This document shows positions 1 through 9,381 of a DNA stretch of 64,000 bases, piece after piece (position 1 is the first letter of the stretch; each line of letters opens with the position of its first letter). The stretch spans positions 2,914,001-2,978,000 of the forward strand of contig NZ_CP089588.1 of assembly GCF_021249345.1 (NCBI RefSeq), written 5' to 3'. The DNA is from Halobacterium wangiae. GTDB lineage: Archaea > Halobacteriota > Halobacteria > Halobacteriales > Halobacteriaceae. Under the pieces are notes generated by a model, which was given only the letters and a program-made list of their open reading frames with translations, had not been told where the DNA came from and did not search any database. The position numbers and the translations under genes are program-made.

Positions 1-1
1 C

Positions 2-3000
2 CAGTCGGCCCTCGAGGAGCGCTCGACCGCGCTCAACGACACCGCCGACCTGCTGCAGGCCGAACTCACGTACCTCCGGCAGAACCCGGACGCGAGCGCC
101 GCGGCGTCCTTCGAGTCGGTGCGAGCGAACAGCTCCGTCGAACTGAATCAGACCGACGCCGCCATCTTCCAGCAGGCGACCGACGCGCTCCGCAACGCGA
201 CGTCGGAGTCCGAGGCCCAGGAGGCCTACCGGGTCGGCACGCAGGGCGTGCTCGCCGACGACTACCGCGAGCTACAGAGCCAGGCGGCCGAACTGGAGTC
301 GCTGGCGGAGACGCTCGAGACGGAACGTGCGGAACTGGAGGACGCCCGGAACGCGTCCATCGACGAGCAGATCGAACAGCTCGAGTCGATGAACGAGTCG
401 GCTGTCGACTCCATCGTCGCGACGGTGCTCGCCGAGGGACAGAACGGGAACGGCGGCTTCTCCGTCTTCGCGCTGATGCCCTCGGACTACGAACCGGGGT
501 CGACGAGCGCCGACGCGACGATGCTCGTCGTCCAGCAGAGCGCCCAGGGAGCCGCCCCGACCGGTCAGGTGACCGACGACGCCATCATCGACGCCCAGCT
601 CGCGATGCAGACGCTCGGTGCGGCCGACGGCCAGGACTACCTCGTCTTCGGCGCGGGCATCATCTCCGAGGAGATCAACACCTCGATGACCGACAGCCTG
701 CTCATCGTCGGGCCGCTGGCGGTCGTCTTCGTGTTGCTCGCGCTCGCCATCGCCTACCGCGACGTCCTCGACATCCTGCTCGGCCTCTTCGGCATCGCGG
801 CCGTGCTGACGTGGACGTTCGGCTTCATGGGGTGGACCGACATCGCGTTCAACCAGATCTTCATCGCGGTGCCCGTCCTCCTCATCGGGCTCTCCATCGA
901 CTACGCCATCCACATCTTCATGCGACACCGGGAGGAGCGACAGAACTCGCCGGGCGAAGGCGTCCGCGGGTCGATGAAGATCGCCCTCGGCGGCGTCGGC
1001 GTCGCGCTCGTCTGGGTGACCGCCACCACGGTCATCGGCTTCCTCTCGAATCTCACCAGCCCCGTCCCGCCCATCCAGGAGTTCGGCGTCGTCTCCTCGT
1101 GGGGGATCTTCGCGGCGCTGCTCGTCTTCGGCGTGCTGATTCCCGCGCTGAAGGTGGAGATCGATGGCTTCCTCGAGTCCCGTGGCTGGGACCGCCAGAA
1201 GCGCGCGTTCGGCACCGGCGGCGGGCGCTTCAGCAGCGTGCTCGCGGTCGGGTCGACGGCCGCGCGGAAGGCGCCGGCCGTCGTGCTCGTGCTCACGCTG
1301 CTCGTGACCGCCGCGGGCGCGTACGGCGCGACGCAGGTCGACACCTCCTTCGACCAGGAGGACTTCCTCGCGGAGGAACCGGCGGACTGGATGAAAGACC
1401 TCCCGGAGCCGTTCGCGCCGGGCGAGTACTCCGCGAAGCAGAACCTCCGGTACGTCAACGAGCGGTTCGTCCGCGAGGACTCCCAGGCCCAGATACTGCT
1501 CGAGAACGACGTCACCGGGAACAGGGCGCTCCAGCGGGTGCAGGCCGCCTGCGACGCGGCGGCCGAGAAGGACGTCACGCAGACGCTCTCGAACGGCCAG
1601 CCCGCGATACAGGGGCCGCTGTCCACGATGCAGTCCGTCGCGGCCCAGAACGAGTCGTTCGCCGAGACGTTCCGGGCGGCGGACACTGACGGCGACGGCG
1701 TCCCCGACCAGAACGTCGCCGGAGTGTACGACGCGTTCTTCGACGCGGCACCCGACCAGGCCAGCGCCTACGTCTACCAGAACGAGAACGGGGAGTACGA
1801 AGCGCTCCGCCTCGTGGTGTCCGTGCAGGGCGGTGCCTCCGGTGAGGACATCACTACACAGATGCGCGACGTCGCGGACGCGGCCACCGGCGACGGCGTC
1901 GAGGCGACCGCGACCGGGAGCGCCATCCTCAACAAGATCGTCCAGGACCAGCTCCTCGAGACGGTCGTCCAGAGCCTGCTCATCACGCTCGTCGCGGTGT
2001 TCGCGTTCCTGATGGTGACCTACCGTGTCACCGACGGGAGTGCGACCCTCGGTGCGGTCACGCTGCTCCCGGTCGTACTGAGCGTGGCGTGGATCCTCGG
2101 GACGATGTACCTCGCTGGTATCCCGTTCAACGTGCTCACGGGGATGATCACGAGCCTCACCGTGGGGCTCGGGGTCGCCTACAGCATCCACCTCAGCGAG
2201 CGGTACACCCAGGAACTCGAACGCAGTGGCTCCGTCTGGGAGTCGATGCGCACTGCTGTCACCGGTACCGGTGGCGCGCTCCTCGGGAGCGCGGCGACCA
2301 CCGTCGGTGGCTTCGGCGTGCTGGCGTTCGCCATCCTGCCGCCGCTCCAGCAGTTCGGCATCATCACCGGCCTCACCATCATCTACGCGTTCCTGGCGGC
2401 CGTGCTCGTCCTGCCGACGCTGCTCGTCATTTGGACGAAGTACCTCGGCCCCGACTGGGCGAAGACGGACTTCGAGGAGGGTGGCGGTAACGCGGGCAGC
2501 GACCACGACGATTCGGACGACGACCCGTCGTCGGGCGACGGTGCGACGCCCAGCACCCCGGCGGACGCGGCCGCGAACGGCGGTGCAGTCGCCGCGTCGA
2601 CGGCTGCGGGAACAGCATCGACCCCGTCCAGCGCTGCGGTCCGGGAGCTCGACCGCGACGTCGTCCAGCCCGGCGGCACCGTCCGTGCGACGGTCGAGAT
2701 TCCCGACCAGGACGGGCGCGTGGCGCTCTCGGAGTCCGTCCGCGGCGGTGCGGTGACGGCCGTGGACGCCGACAGCGACCCGGTCGAGGCAGTCGTCGGC
2801 GGCGACGGCGTCCACGTCACGTGGCACCGGGCTGCCTACGCGTCGGCGACTTACGAGGTGACCGTCCCCGAGACGGCCCCCGACGGCTCCGAAGTGACGT
2901 TCGTCGGCCACGTGCTCGCCAGCGGCGAGGAGCGCGACGTCGCGGGCGACGCCAGCGTGACGGTCGTCGCCGACATCTTCGAGCGCGTGTTCGCGCAGGC

Positions 3001-3121
3001 GGCCGTGACCGACGACGACCTCGCGGCCGCCAGCGCGGCGTTCCGCGAGGGCGGCCTCACGGCCGACGAGTACGACCGGGTCGTCAGGGAGTGGGTGCGA
3101 GAGCGCCCGGTCAGTGAATGA
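2..3121 (+). CDS. MMPL/RND-superfamily exporter, 5' end cut by window
   Basis: The frame is open from base 2, so the gene begins before the window; over 1,030 codons are visible. Two MMPL/RND membrane blocks are seen. Each has a helix pair followed by the family's Asp/Ser-Tyr pattern (GLSIDYAIHIF in the first, GLGVAYSIHLS in the second), and an extracytoplasmic loop lies between them. After the last helix comes a Ser/Ala/Asp-rich linker, a beta-rich region of about 100 residues and a short helical tail (FREGGLTADEYDRVV) like a SHOCT motif. Such proteins move hydrophobic substrates across the membrane; the substrate here is unknown. The stop overlaps the start of the TrmB regulator (ATGA), so the two are probably cotranscribed. 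Confidence 0.85.
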   Translation, partial: QSALEERSTALNDTADLLQAELTYLRQNPDASAAASFESVRANSSVELNQTDAAIFQQATDALRNATSESEAQEAYRVGTQGVLADDYRELQSQAAELESLAETLETERAELEDARNASIDEQIEQLESMNESAVDSIVATVLAEGQNGNGGFSVFALMPSDYEPGSTSADATMLVVQQSAQGAAPTGQVTDDAIIDAQLAMQTLGAADGQDYLVFGAGIISEEINTSMTDSLLIVGPLAVVFVLLALAIAYRDVLDILLGLFGIAAVLTWTFGFMGWTDIAFNQIFIAVPVLLIGLSIDYAIHIFMRHREERQNSPGEGVRGSMKIALGGVGVALVWVTATTVIGFLSNLTSPVPPIQEFGVVSSWGIFAALLVFGVLIPALKVEIDGFLESRGWDRQKRAFGTGGGRFSSVLAVGSTAARKAPAVVLVLTLLVTAAGAYGATQVDTSFDQEDFLAEEPADWMKDLPEPFAPGEYSAKQNLRYVNERFVREDSQAQILLENDVTGNRALQRVQAACDAAAEKDVTQTLSNGQPAIQGPLSTMQSVAAQNESFAETFRAADTDGDGVPDQNVAGVYDAFFDAAPDQASAYVYQNENGEYEALRLVVSVQGGASGEDITTQMRDVADAATGDGVEATATGSAILNKIVQDQLLETVVQSLLITLVAVFAFLMVTYRVTDGSATLGAVTLLPVVLSVAWILGTMYLAGIPFNVLTGMITSLTVGLGVAYSIHLSERYTQELERSGSVWESMRTAVTGTGGALLGSAATTVGGFGVLAFAILPPLQQFGIITGLTIIYAFLAAVLVLPTLLVIWTKYLGPDWAKTDFEEGGGNAGSDHDDSDDDPSSGDGATPSTPADAAANGGAVAASTAAGTASTPSSAAVRELDRDVVQPGGTVRATVEIPDQDGRVALSESVRGGAVTAVDADSDPVEAVVGGDGVHVTWHRAAYASATYEVTVPETAPDGSEVTFVGHVLASGEERDVAGDASVTVVADIFERVFAQAAVTDDDLAAASAAFREGGLTADEYDRVVREWVRERPVSE

Positions 3122-3873
3122 ACGACGGCGACGCAATCGGCGCTCTCAAGCGCCTCGGCCTGACGACCTACGAGGCCCGCGTCTTCGTCGCGCTCCAGAA
3201 GCTCGGCTCGGGGTCGGCCAGCGAGGTCGCCGAGATCGCCGAGGTACCTCGGTCGCAGGTGTACGGCGCCGCCGAGGACCTGGAGGGCCGCGGCCTCGTG
3301 GACGTCGAGCAGTCCAACCCGACGCGGTACCGGCCAGTCGACGTCGAGGAGGCCCGCGAACGGCTCTACCGACAGCTCCGCTCGCAGAGTGACGCGGCCT
3401 TCGACTACCTGGACTCGGTCCGCGAGGAGTACGGCACCGACGAGGAGGAGAGCGAGTCCATCTGGACCGTCAGGGGCCGGGCGAACGTCGTCTCGCGGAC
3501 CGCCCGACTGCTCGGGTCCGCCACCGACCACGTGGTGTACGGCACGGACGACACCGCCGAACTCGAACCGGCAGTGCGGGAGGCGCTCGGTGCAGCCGTC
3601 GACGCCGGTGTCGACGTGACCCTCGTCAGCGAGTCCGAGGACGTCCTCGCCGTGGCCCGGGACCTCGGCGCGCGCACCGTCTCGGTCGCCCACCAGCCCA
3701 CGCCGGACATGGGCGCCGAGCGCGTCGTGATGGCGGACAACGACGCCGTGCTCATCAGCGTCGAAGGCGACGACGGCACGGAGACCGCGTTCTGGAGCCG
3801 CGACACCGCCTTCGCGGGGATGCTCTCCTCGCTGCTCGGCGAGTTCGTCGCCGACGTCGCCGGCGAGCAGTAG
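3118..3873 (+). CDS. TrmB family transcriptional regulator
   Basis: This 251-residue protein opens with a TrmB winged helix (LKRLGLTTYEARVFVALQKLG, then PRSQVYGAAEDLEGRGLV as recognition helix and wing). A dimerising helix and a C-terminal sensor-like domain of about 130 residues follow. TrmB proteins in haloarchaea commonly act as sugar- or metabolite-responsive repressors. The ATG overlaps the exporter stop by four bases, so it probably controls or is controlled with that exporter. No ligand can be inferred. Confidence 0.88.
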   Translation: MNDGDAIGALKRLGLTTYEARVFVALQKLGSGSASEVAEIAEVPRSQVYGAAEDLEGRGLVDVEQSNPTRYRPVDVEEARERLYRQLRSQSDAAFDYLDSVREEYGTDEEESESIWTVRGRANVVSRTARLLGSATDHVVYGTDDTAELEPAVREALGAAVDAGVDVTLVSESEDVLAVARDLGARTVSVAHQPTPDMGAERVVMADNDAVLISVEGDDGTETAFWSRDTAFAGMLSSLLGEFVADVAGEQ

Positions 3874-3905
3874 GGGTTATCCCGTTCGCTCTCTCACTCG
3901 CGTGT

Positions 3906-4334
3906 ATGCCTGTCGTTCGTGCAGACACTGACGCACGCTACGAGGACGCGCTCGGCGTCAGGTACGCCGTCTTCGTCGACGAACAGGGCGTTCCCGAGGG
4001 CCTGGAGGTCGACGATTACGAGGACGAGTCGTTGCACTTCGTCGCGTACGACGCGACGAGCGACCCTGTCGGCGCCGCCCGCCTCCGTGAGTACGAACCG
4101 AGGGTCGGGAAAGTCGAGCGCGTCGCGGTGCTCGAGTCCCGCCGCGGCGAGGGGTGGGGTGACGCCCTGATGGACGCCGTCGAGGACGCCGCCCGCGAGC
4201 GCTTCGACGAACTCTACCTCCACGCTCAGCTCCCAGCCGCAGGCTTCTACGACCGCCGGAACTACGAGCGCGAGGGCGACCAGTTTGAGGAGGCCGACAT
4301 CGCGCACGTCGCAATGCGGAAACGCTTCGAGTAG
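3906..4334 (+). CDS. GNAT family N-acetyltransferase
   Basis: This 142-residue protein has the ElaA/YjcF-like GNAT layout. It begins with RYAVFVDEQGVPEGLEVDDYED, has the substrate-facing strand LHFVAYDATSDPVGAARL, and an acetyl-CoA loop with VAVLESRRGEGWGDALMDAV. It ends with the strand-helix LPAAGFYDRRNYEREGDQFEE typical of these small acyltransferases. It transfers an acetyl group from acetyl-CoA to an unknown amine. The gene stands alone 32 bp after the TrmB gene. Confidence 0.85.
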   Translation: MPVVRADTDARYEDALGVRYAVFVDEQGVPEGLEVDDYEDESLHFVAYDATSDPVGAARLREYEPRVGKVERVAVLESRRGEGWGDALMDAVEDAARERFDELYLHAQLPAAGFYDRRNYEREGDQFEEADIAHVAMRKRFE

Positions 4335-4541
4335 GAGAGAAACCGGGACGAGAGGGGAGGGCAGATACTGACAATCGAGGGAGTGGCCTGAGCCGGGGGA
4401 CCACTCCGACTCGGACTACCGGCGGGCCCCCAGTTAACTGTAATCAGCAGACCATTTAAGTAAGGTACGTTACACGATTGCTGGCGAGTGGGTTCGCCTA
4501 GACGACAGCTACAAGGAACGCCGCGGCGACTGCACAGTCGA

Positions 4542-5492
4542 ATGGACGTCGACTCCGCCGCCCAGACGTGCACCGACGTGATCGACGCGGTGAGCGAGGC
4601 GGTCGTCACCGAGCGCGAGTTCCTGGAGACCGTGCTCTCCGGTGCGCTCGCCCGCGGCCACGTCCTCCTCGAGGACGTCCCCGGCACCGGGAAGACCCTG
4701 ACGGCCCGCAGCCTCGCGAACGCCCTCGGTCTCGAGTTCACCCGCATCCAGTTTACCCCGGACCTCCTCCCCGCGGACATCACCGGCTCGCACGTCTACG
4801 ACGCCGCCACCGAATCGTTCACGTTCAACCGCGGTCCCGTCTTCGCGAACGTGGTGCTCGCGGACGAGATCAACCGCGCGCCGCCGAAGACCCAGGCCGC
4901 GCTCCTCGAGGCGATGGAGGAGGGGCAGGTCAGCGTCGACGGCGAGACCCGCCAGCTCCCGGACCCCTTCTTCGTCATCGCGACGCAGAACCCCGTCGAG
5001 CAGGAGGGGACGTTCCGACTGCCCGAGGCCCAGCGCGACCGCTTCGCCGTGAAAGCGGGCATCGGCTACCCGGACCGTACCGGCGAGCGCGAACTCATCG
5101 ACCGTCGCGCCGACCGCACCACGACGACGCCCGGCGTCTCCCAGGTCGTCCCCGACGACGCGCTCGCCGACCTCCAGTCGGTGCCGGAGACGGTCGCCGT
5201 CGCCGACGGCGTGCGCGACTACGTCGTGGACGTCGGCCGCGCCACTCGCGAGGACGACCGCGTCGAGGTCGGCGTGAGTCCGCGCGGTATCCAGCGCCTC
5301 TTCGAGGTCGCCCGCGCTCGCGCCGTCATCCACGGCCGCGAGTTCGTGACCCCCGACGACGTGAAACGCGTCGCCCGTCCGGTGCTCGTCCACCGCCTCG
5401 TCCTCACCGGCGCGGCGACCGTCGAGAACACGGATTCCGCCGACGTCGTCCGGGACGTCCTCGACCGCGTCGAGGTCCCCACCGTCTCGTAA
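4542..5492 (+). CDS. MoxR-type AAA+ ATPase
   Basis: This is a MoxR ATPase of 316 residues, starting at the ATG at 4542. An earlier in-frame ATG at 4488 would add an uncharacteristic basic leader. The Walker A motif is EDVPGTGKTLTAR and Walker B is VVLADEINRAPPKTQAALLEAM. The sensor-1 region reads PFFVIATQNPVEQEGTFRLPEAQRDRF and the lid domain SPRGIQRLFEVARARA. MoxR proteins act as chaperone-like partners of DUF58/vWA proteins. Here the DUF58, transglutaminase and membrane genes form an operon on the opposite strand a few hundred bases away, so MoxR faces rather than leads its usual partners. A TATA-like ATTTAAGTAAG lies at about 4454. Confidence 0.93.
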   Translation: MDVDSAAQTCTDVIDAVSEAVVTEREFLETVLSGALARGHVLLEDVPGTGKTLTARSLANALGLEFTRIQFTPDLLPADITGSHVYDAATESFTFNRGPVFANVVLADEINRAPPKTQAALLEAMEEGQVSVDGETRQLPDPFFVIATQNPVEQEGTFRLPEAQRDRFAVKAGIGYPDRTGERELIDRRADRTTTTPGVSQVVPDDALADLQSVPETVAVADGVRDYVVDVGRATREDDRVEVGVSPRGIQRLFEVARARAVIHGREFVTPDDVKRVARPVLVHRLVLTGAATVENTDSADVVRDVLDRVEVPTVS

Positions 5493-5507
5493 CTCCCAGA
5501 CCAGACG

Positions 5508-5546
5508 CTACGACCCGTACGTTTCCCGCAGGTACGCCACGATGTC
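5508..5546 (-). repeat. Partial duplicate of the glutaredoxin gene 3' end
   Basis: These 39 bases match 5613-5651 at 37 of 39 positions. The second copy is the real 3' end of the glutaredoxin gene, including its stop codon. The two copies flank the GC-palindromic element at 5553-5612, so this looks like a target duplication or gene-end capture made when the element arrived. Confidence 0.85.
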
Positions 5547-5552
5547 AGGTCG

Positions 5553-5612
5553 CCCACCTTTTTCCCACTCGGCGCGCTCCGCGCGCCTCGCGGCAAAAAC
5601 CTGGACCAAAAA
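5553..5612 (-). repeat. Short palindromic repeat element, copy 1
   Basis: Read on the minus strand this is TTTTTGG, six bases, then TTTTTGC, a GC-only imperfect palindrome, and GGGAAAAAGGTGG. The same architecture recurs on the plus strand at 52461-52515. Both copies sit directly at the 3' end of a gene (glutaredoxin here, tRNA-Ser there). I recall similar sequences in many haloarchaeal genomes but cannot name a family. It is too short to code for a transposase, so any movement would be non-autonomous. Confidence 0.6.
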
Positions 5613-5855
5613 CTACGACTCGTACGTCTCCCGCAGGTACGCCACGATGTCGTCGCTCTCGTTCATCCCCTCGACGCCGTGGTCCGTGTCGACGAGCACG
5701 GGCACCTGTGACTGGCCGCTCAGTTCTCGCACCTCGTCGCGACGGAACTTGAAGAAGGAGACGCGGTGGGTCGTGTACTCCAACCCGAGTTCGTCCAGGA
5801 CGCGCTTGACCTTCCGGCAGTACGGACAGAGCGGCTGTACGTACAGTTCGAGCAT
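5613..5855 (-). CDS. Glutaredoxin / GST N-terminal-domain protein
   Basis: This 80-residue protein has one thioredoxin fold. It begins LELYVQPLCPYCRKVKRVLDELG, giving a CPYC redox site at about residues 9-12. The cis-proline strand is QVPVLVDTDHGVEGMNESDDIV. That is the glutaredoxin/GST-N pattern. In haloarchaea, which use gamma-glutamylcysteine rather than glutathione, the reductant is probably another thiol or a thioredoxin-type system (inference). It is monocistronic, lying between the convergent MoxR gene and the transglutaminase operon. Its last codons are duplicated at 5508-5546. Confidence 0.9.
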   Translation of the reverse strand: MLELYVQPLCPYCRKVKRVLDELGLEYTTHRVSFFKFRRDEVRELSGQSQVPVLVDTDHGVEGMNESDDIVAYLRETYES

Positions 5856-5894
5856 ACCAGGGGTTGGCAGCGACCCGACATAACTCCTCCTCTG

Positions 5895-7403
5895 TCAGTC
5901 CGCGAGCGCGGCGACGAGTGCCGCGAGGCCGACACCCGCGGCGACGAGGGCTGCCAGCGCCGCTGGCGTCGTCGGGACGCTGGAGCCTGCCGTGGCACCG
6001 TAGAGCGCGTTCGCGCCGTGGTAGGCCAGCACGCCGACGACGACGCTGGCCGCGACGTGGACGAGTTCGACGCGCGCCGTGGGCGCCCGACGGTCGAGTT
6101 CCGCGGCGAGACCGACGCCGTACTCGCCGGTGTCCCAGGCGACCATGCCGGCGGCGACGAGGCCGAAGACGAACCCCGGGCTGGCGTTCTGGACCCCCGC
6201 GACGGCGCCCGCGAGGACGAGTCCAGCGGCGGCGACGGCCGCGGGCGTGCCGCGCTGTGGGACCGCGCGGAGGCGACCGAGTGCGGCGAACGCGAGCAGG
6301 AGGCCCGCGAGGCCCACCAGCGGCAGGACGAGCGCGGCGAGCGCGAGCGCCGGTTCACCGAACACGCGGACGGCGTTCTCGAGCAACGGCAGCGCCTGTT
6401 CGGGGGTGGACTCTCGCGCCGCGTCGACGAGCTGGGCGGCGTACACGACGCCGACTGCGACCGCGAGCACGCCGCCGCCGACAGTGGGTGCGACCCGCCG
6501 CAGACTCTCCCGGTGGTCGCCGGTCGCGAGTCGCGCGAGTCGGAGGCCGGCGTAGGAGAGCAGCGAGACGGCGATGGTCGCGAACATGAGCGGGCGTAGC
6601 GGTTCGGCCGAGGCCAGGGTCCCGACGACAGAGACGATGGTGGACGGCACCTGGGCGACCATCGACTGGCCGGCGCCGGTGACGAGTGCGACGAAGGCCG
6701 CCACCCACGCCACCGCGAAAAGTCGCCAGATTGAGAGACAGACCACGACGAGCCACCGGGTCGTGCGCGCGACAGCGTCCCGGCGGTGCCGTGGCGCGAG
6801 TTCGACCAGCGGTGCGGCGTCCGCGGCCGCAGCCAGCGCCCGCGCTGTCACCGCGAGCAGGACGAAGAAGACGACCACGTCGATGGGGCGGCCCGTGGGC
6901 GTCACGGCGATGTCGGCGATACCGCCCGCGAGTCCGGCGATGAACCCGGTCTGAGCGTCCAGTTCGAGGAAGATGGCGCCGACCGCCGCGAGTCCGGGGA
7001 GCGCGGTGGTGGCGACGACGACAGAGAACGCGCGGCCGACTGCACCCCCGCCGACGCCGCTCGTGAACGCCGCGACCGCGCCGAAGCCAGCGGCGGCCAG
7101 CGCGAGCAGCACGAACGGGTCGAGGAGCCCGTCCAGCAGCGGGAGGTCGGACAGCGAGAGCGCCATCGCCGCGAGGACGGCGACGCCACCGACCGGCGCG
7201 AGCACGGACGCGCCGAACACCGCGAGCGGTTCCTCGCGGCTAGCCAGCCCCGTCGAGACGGCGAGCACGGCGCCGCCGACAGCGGCGACCACCGCCAGGT
7301 TCCCGTACGTGAAGCTGGCGTCGTCGACGGCGTACGCGACGACTGCAAGCACTGCGAGACCCGCGACCAGCGTCGGCCGCCGGACGGTGGTGCTCGTCGT
7401 CAT
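5895..7403 (-). CDS. Multi-pass membrane protein of the transglutaminase/DUF58 operon
   Basis: This 502-residue protein is almost entirely hydrophobic, with roughly 12-14 predicted helices and Ala/Val/Gly-rich composition. The ATG at 7403 overlaps the DUF58 stop (ATGA), so it is the last gene of the operon starting at 11945. The frame stays open upstream, but that part is arginine-rich shadow of the DUF58 gene and was excluded. I recall haloarchaeal families such as DUF7519 in this position but cannot confirm membership. The context suggests a membrane scaffold or transporter for the secreted transglutaminase module. Its function is unknown. Confidence 0.75.
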   Translation of the reverse strand: MTTSTTVRRPTLVAGLAVLAVVAYAVDDASFTYGNLAVVAAVGGAVLAVSTGLASREEPLAVFGASVLAPVGGVAVLAAMALSLSDLPLLDGLLDPFVLLALAAAGFGAVAAFTSGVGGGAVGRAFSVVVATTALPGLAAVGAIFLELDAQTGFIAGLAGGIADIAVTPTGRPIDVVVFFVLLAVTARALAAAADAAPLVELAPRHRRDAVARTTRWLVVVCLSIWRLFAVAWVAAFVALVTGAGQSMVAQVPSTIVSVVGTLASAEPLRPLMFATIAVSLLSYAGLRLARLATGDHRESLRRVAPTVGGGVLAVAVGVVYAAQLVDAARESTPEQALPLLENAVRVFGEPALALAALVLPLVGLAGLLLAFAALGRLRAVPQRGTPAAVAAAGLVLAGAVAGVQNASPGFVFGLVAAGMVAWDTGEYGVGLAAELDRRAPTARVELVHVAASVVVGVLAYHGANALYGATAGSSVPTTPAALAALVAAGVGLAALVAALAD

Positions 7404-8791
7404 CGCGACCCCCGTTCGACCGCGGCAGCGGCGCGCGAGACAGCACTCGACAGCGATTCGTCTGGCGACCAGTCGACCACCTGGGCGCCCGTCGCACGGA
7501 GCGCGTCCATTGCCAGGGTGCGGTCGGCGGCGGCGAGCGTGCGTCCGGGAGTGTCGGTCGTGGTCACGTCCGGACAGACCGCGGTGACCCGGTGGTCGTC
7601 GGCCACGAGGCGGCGGGCGAGCATCGCCGGGAACTCGTCGAGCGACGGCGAATAGACGACCACCTGCGTGCGCGGCGAGACGCGACCGGCGAACCGCTTC
7701 ACGCGGGCGTCCTCGCCGTCGGCCGCGCCCGCCCAGGGTCTCCCACCGTCGGCCGTCGCGGGTTCTGTGGTGGGCGCTGGTTCGGCTTCCCCGTCGGAGC
7801 CAGCGGTCGCAGGGGTATCTTCGTCGTCGATCGGCCCCTCCCCGTCGAGGGCGGCGTCCAGTACCGAGGAGAGGCGTGCGTGGTGGGCGTCCCCGGACCC
7901 AGGCGGCACCCACGCGGGGTCGGTCGCGCCCGTCAGGGGATCGTCGAGGCCGAACACCGCGAGTCCGACCTGGTGGCCGCCGGACTCCAGTGGTTCGACG
8001 GCCTGCGCCGCGGCGTACGCCGACAGTGCGGCGCCCGAGGGCGTCCCACTGTGGGCCGACACGTCACTCGACTCGCGGGCGTCCACGGCGAGCACGACCG
8101 CCGCTGCACGCCGCTCGCGGTAGTTGACCGTGGAGAGTTCGCCCGTCTTGGCGTACCGCCGCCAGTTGATGCGGCTGACGGGGTCGCCGTGCTGGTAGTC
8201 CCGCGTGGAGTGGAACTCGATGCCGGGTCCGCCCGAGTCCGTCGGGAGCGTGCCCGCGTGGGCGGTGGTCTGGCGACGAAGCGGGATGTCCGCGACGGTC
8301 ACGCGGCAGTCCAGTGTCTCGACACCCGTCGCCTCGACGTGCGCGGTCCGGGTGGCCGCCGCGCCCATCCCCCGGAGCCGGACCGTCGGCGGGTCGAACG
8401 GGAACTGTCCGCGGTCGGCGACGACGGTGTACTCGACGGTGGCCGTCTCCCCCGCGGGAACGGCGAACGCCCCCTCGCTCTGTCCCTCGACGACGCGGAG
8501 TCCGTCCGGGACACCGTCGGCAACGCGCACGTCCGGGAGGACGCTGTCGCCGACGTTCTCGACGGTCAGCGTGACCCGGACCCGGTCGCCGGGGAGCGGC
8601 GACTCCTTCGAGAGTGTCCGGGTGACCCGCAGGTTCTCGACGCTCGCTGGCGTCGAGATCGCTCCGTAGACGACGAACGCGAGCGGGATCGCGGCGGCGA
8701 CGAACAGGGTTCGCTGCCCGCTGAGCGCGCCCGCGGCGGCGAGCGTCAGCGTCGCCAGGAGCGCGCCGGCGAACCGCGACTGGGTGGTCAC
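7400..8791 (-). CDS. DUF58 domain protein
   Basis: This protein has 463 residues and starts at a GTG that overlaps the previous stop (GTGA). Two membrane helices lie at the N-terminus (FAGALLATLTLAAAGAL, then TLFVAAAIPLAFVVYGAI). A beta-rich domain follows (TVENVGDSVLPDVRVADGVP). The DUF58 signature FHSTRDYQHGDPVSRINWRR and a vWA-like core with AAAVVLAVDARESSD come next. An Asp/Glu/Pro-rich linker interrupts the C-terminal half. DUF58 proteins are partners of MoxR ATPases in a module thought to act at the cell envelope. It sits third in a four-gene overlapping operon headed by the transglutaminase gene. Confidence 0.88.
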   Translation of the reverse strand: MTTQSRFAGALLATLTLAAAGALSGQRTLFVAAAIPLAFVVYGAISTPASVENLRVTRTLSKESPLPGDRVRVTLTVENVGDSVLPDVRVADGVPDGLRVVEGQSEGAFAVPAGETATVEYTVVADRGQFPFDPPTVRLRGMGAAATRTAHVEATGVETLDCRVTVADIPLRRQTTAHAGTLPTDSGGPGIEFHSTRDYQHGDPVSRINWRRYAKTGELSTVNYRERRAAAVVLAVDARESSDVSAHSGTPSGAALSAYAAAQAVEPLESGGHQVGLAVFGLDDPLTGATDPAWVPPGSGDAHHARLSSVLDAALDGEGPIDDEDTPATAGSDGEAEPAPTTEPATADGGRPWAGAADGEDARVKRFAGRVSPRTQVVVYSPSLDEFPAMLARRLVADDHRVTAVCPDVTTTDTPGRTLAAADRTLAMDALRATGAQVVDWSPDESLSSAVSRAAAAVERGSR

Positions 8792-9381
8792 TGCGACACC
8801 TCCGTGGCGAGGGCGTGGACCGCGTTCGCCGCGCGTTCGGCGCGACTCCTGTAGGCCCGCTCCGGGTGGAGCCACCCTCTGAGACGTTCCCGCAGTGGGA
8901 ACGGCGGTGCGCGCTCGTCGCCGACGAACGCCGCCGCGACGACGTCGCTGGTCCACTCGCCGGCGGCGACGGCCTCGGCCGCGACCGTCTCGTCGACCGA
9001 GTGCCGACGAGCGTACGCGCGGACGGCGGTCACCCGCACCTTCTCTCTCACGCTCGCGCGGGCCTCCTGCGTGAGCGGCGCGTTCGCGTCCCCCGTCGCC
9101 AGTTTGAGCGCGTCGTCGACCGACTCGCCGGGGTCACCCGGTTCCGTCGCCGAGCGCTCCCTGGAGAGCGGGACGGGGCCGTCGCGAGCGTCGTTGCTGC
9201 GGCGCTGCACGAGCGCGTAGCCGACCAGCAGCGAGCCGAGAACCCCAGTCGCGAGCGTCGCGTCGAGGCCGGACACCGGGCCAGTGAGGGCGGCCGGCGC
9301 CAGGCCGACGGCGATGCCGGCTGCGACAGCGATGCTCGCTACGCCGAGCGCGCCGAGCAGTGTCTGGCGGGCGTTCGTCAC
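8788..9381 (-). CDS. Two-helix membrane protein between transglutaminase and DUF58 genes
   Basis: This is a 197-residue protein whose GTG start at 9381 overlaps the transglutaminase stop and whose stop overlaps the DUF58 start. Two hydrophobic helices lie at the N-terminus (LLGALGVASIAVAAGIAVG, then LATGVLGSLLVGYALVQRR). A soluble helical domain of about 130 residues follows, containing SVREKVRVTAVRAYARRHSVDETVA and GEWTSDVVAAAFVGDE. I recall a haloarchaeal DUF7269 in this operon position but cannot verify it. It is probably a membrane-anchored cytosolic adaptor for the module. Confidence 0.75.
   Translation of the reverse strand: MTNARQTLLGALGVASIAVAAGIAVGLAPAALTGPVSGLDATLATGVLGSLLVGYALVQRRSNDARDGPVPLSRERSATEPGDPGESVDDALKLATGDANAPLTQEARASVREKVRVTAVRAYARRHSVDETVAAEAVAAGEWTSDVVAAAFVGDERAPPFPLRERLRGWLHPERAYRSRAERAANAVHALATEVSQ

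Noticed and set aside
272..3136. Very long open frame antisense to the MMPL exporter.
   Set aside because: It is arginine-, glycine- and histidine-rich without domains, the usual shadow of a GC-rich gene; the plus strand has clear membrane helices and family motifs.
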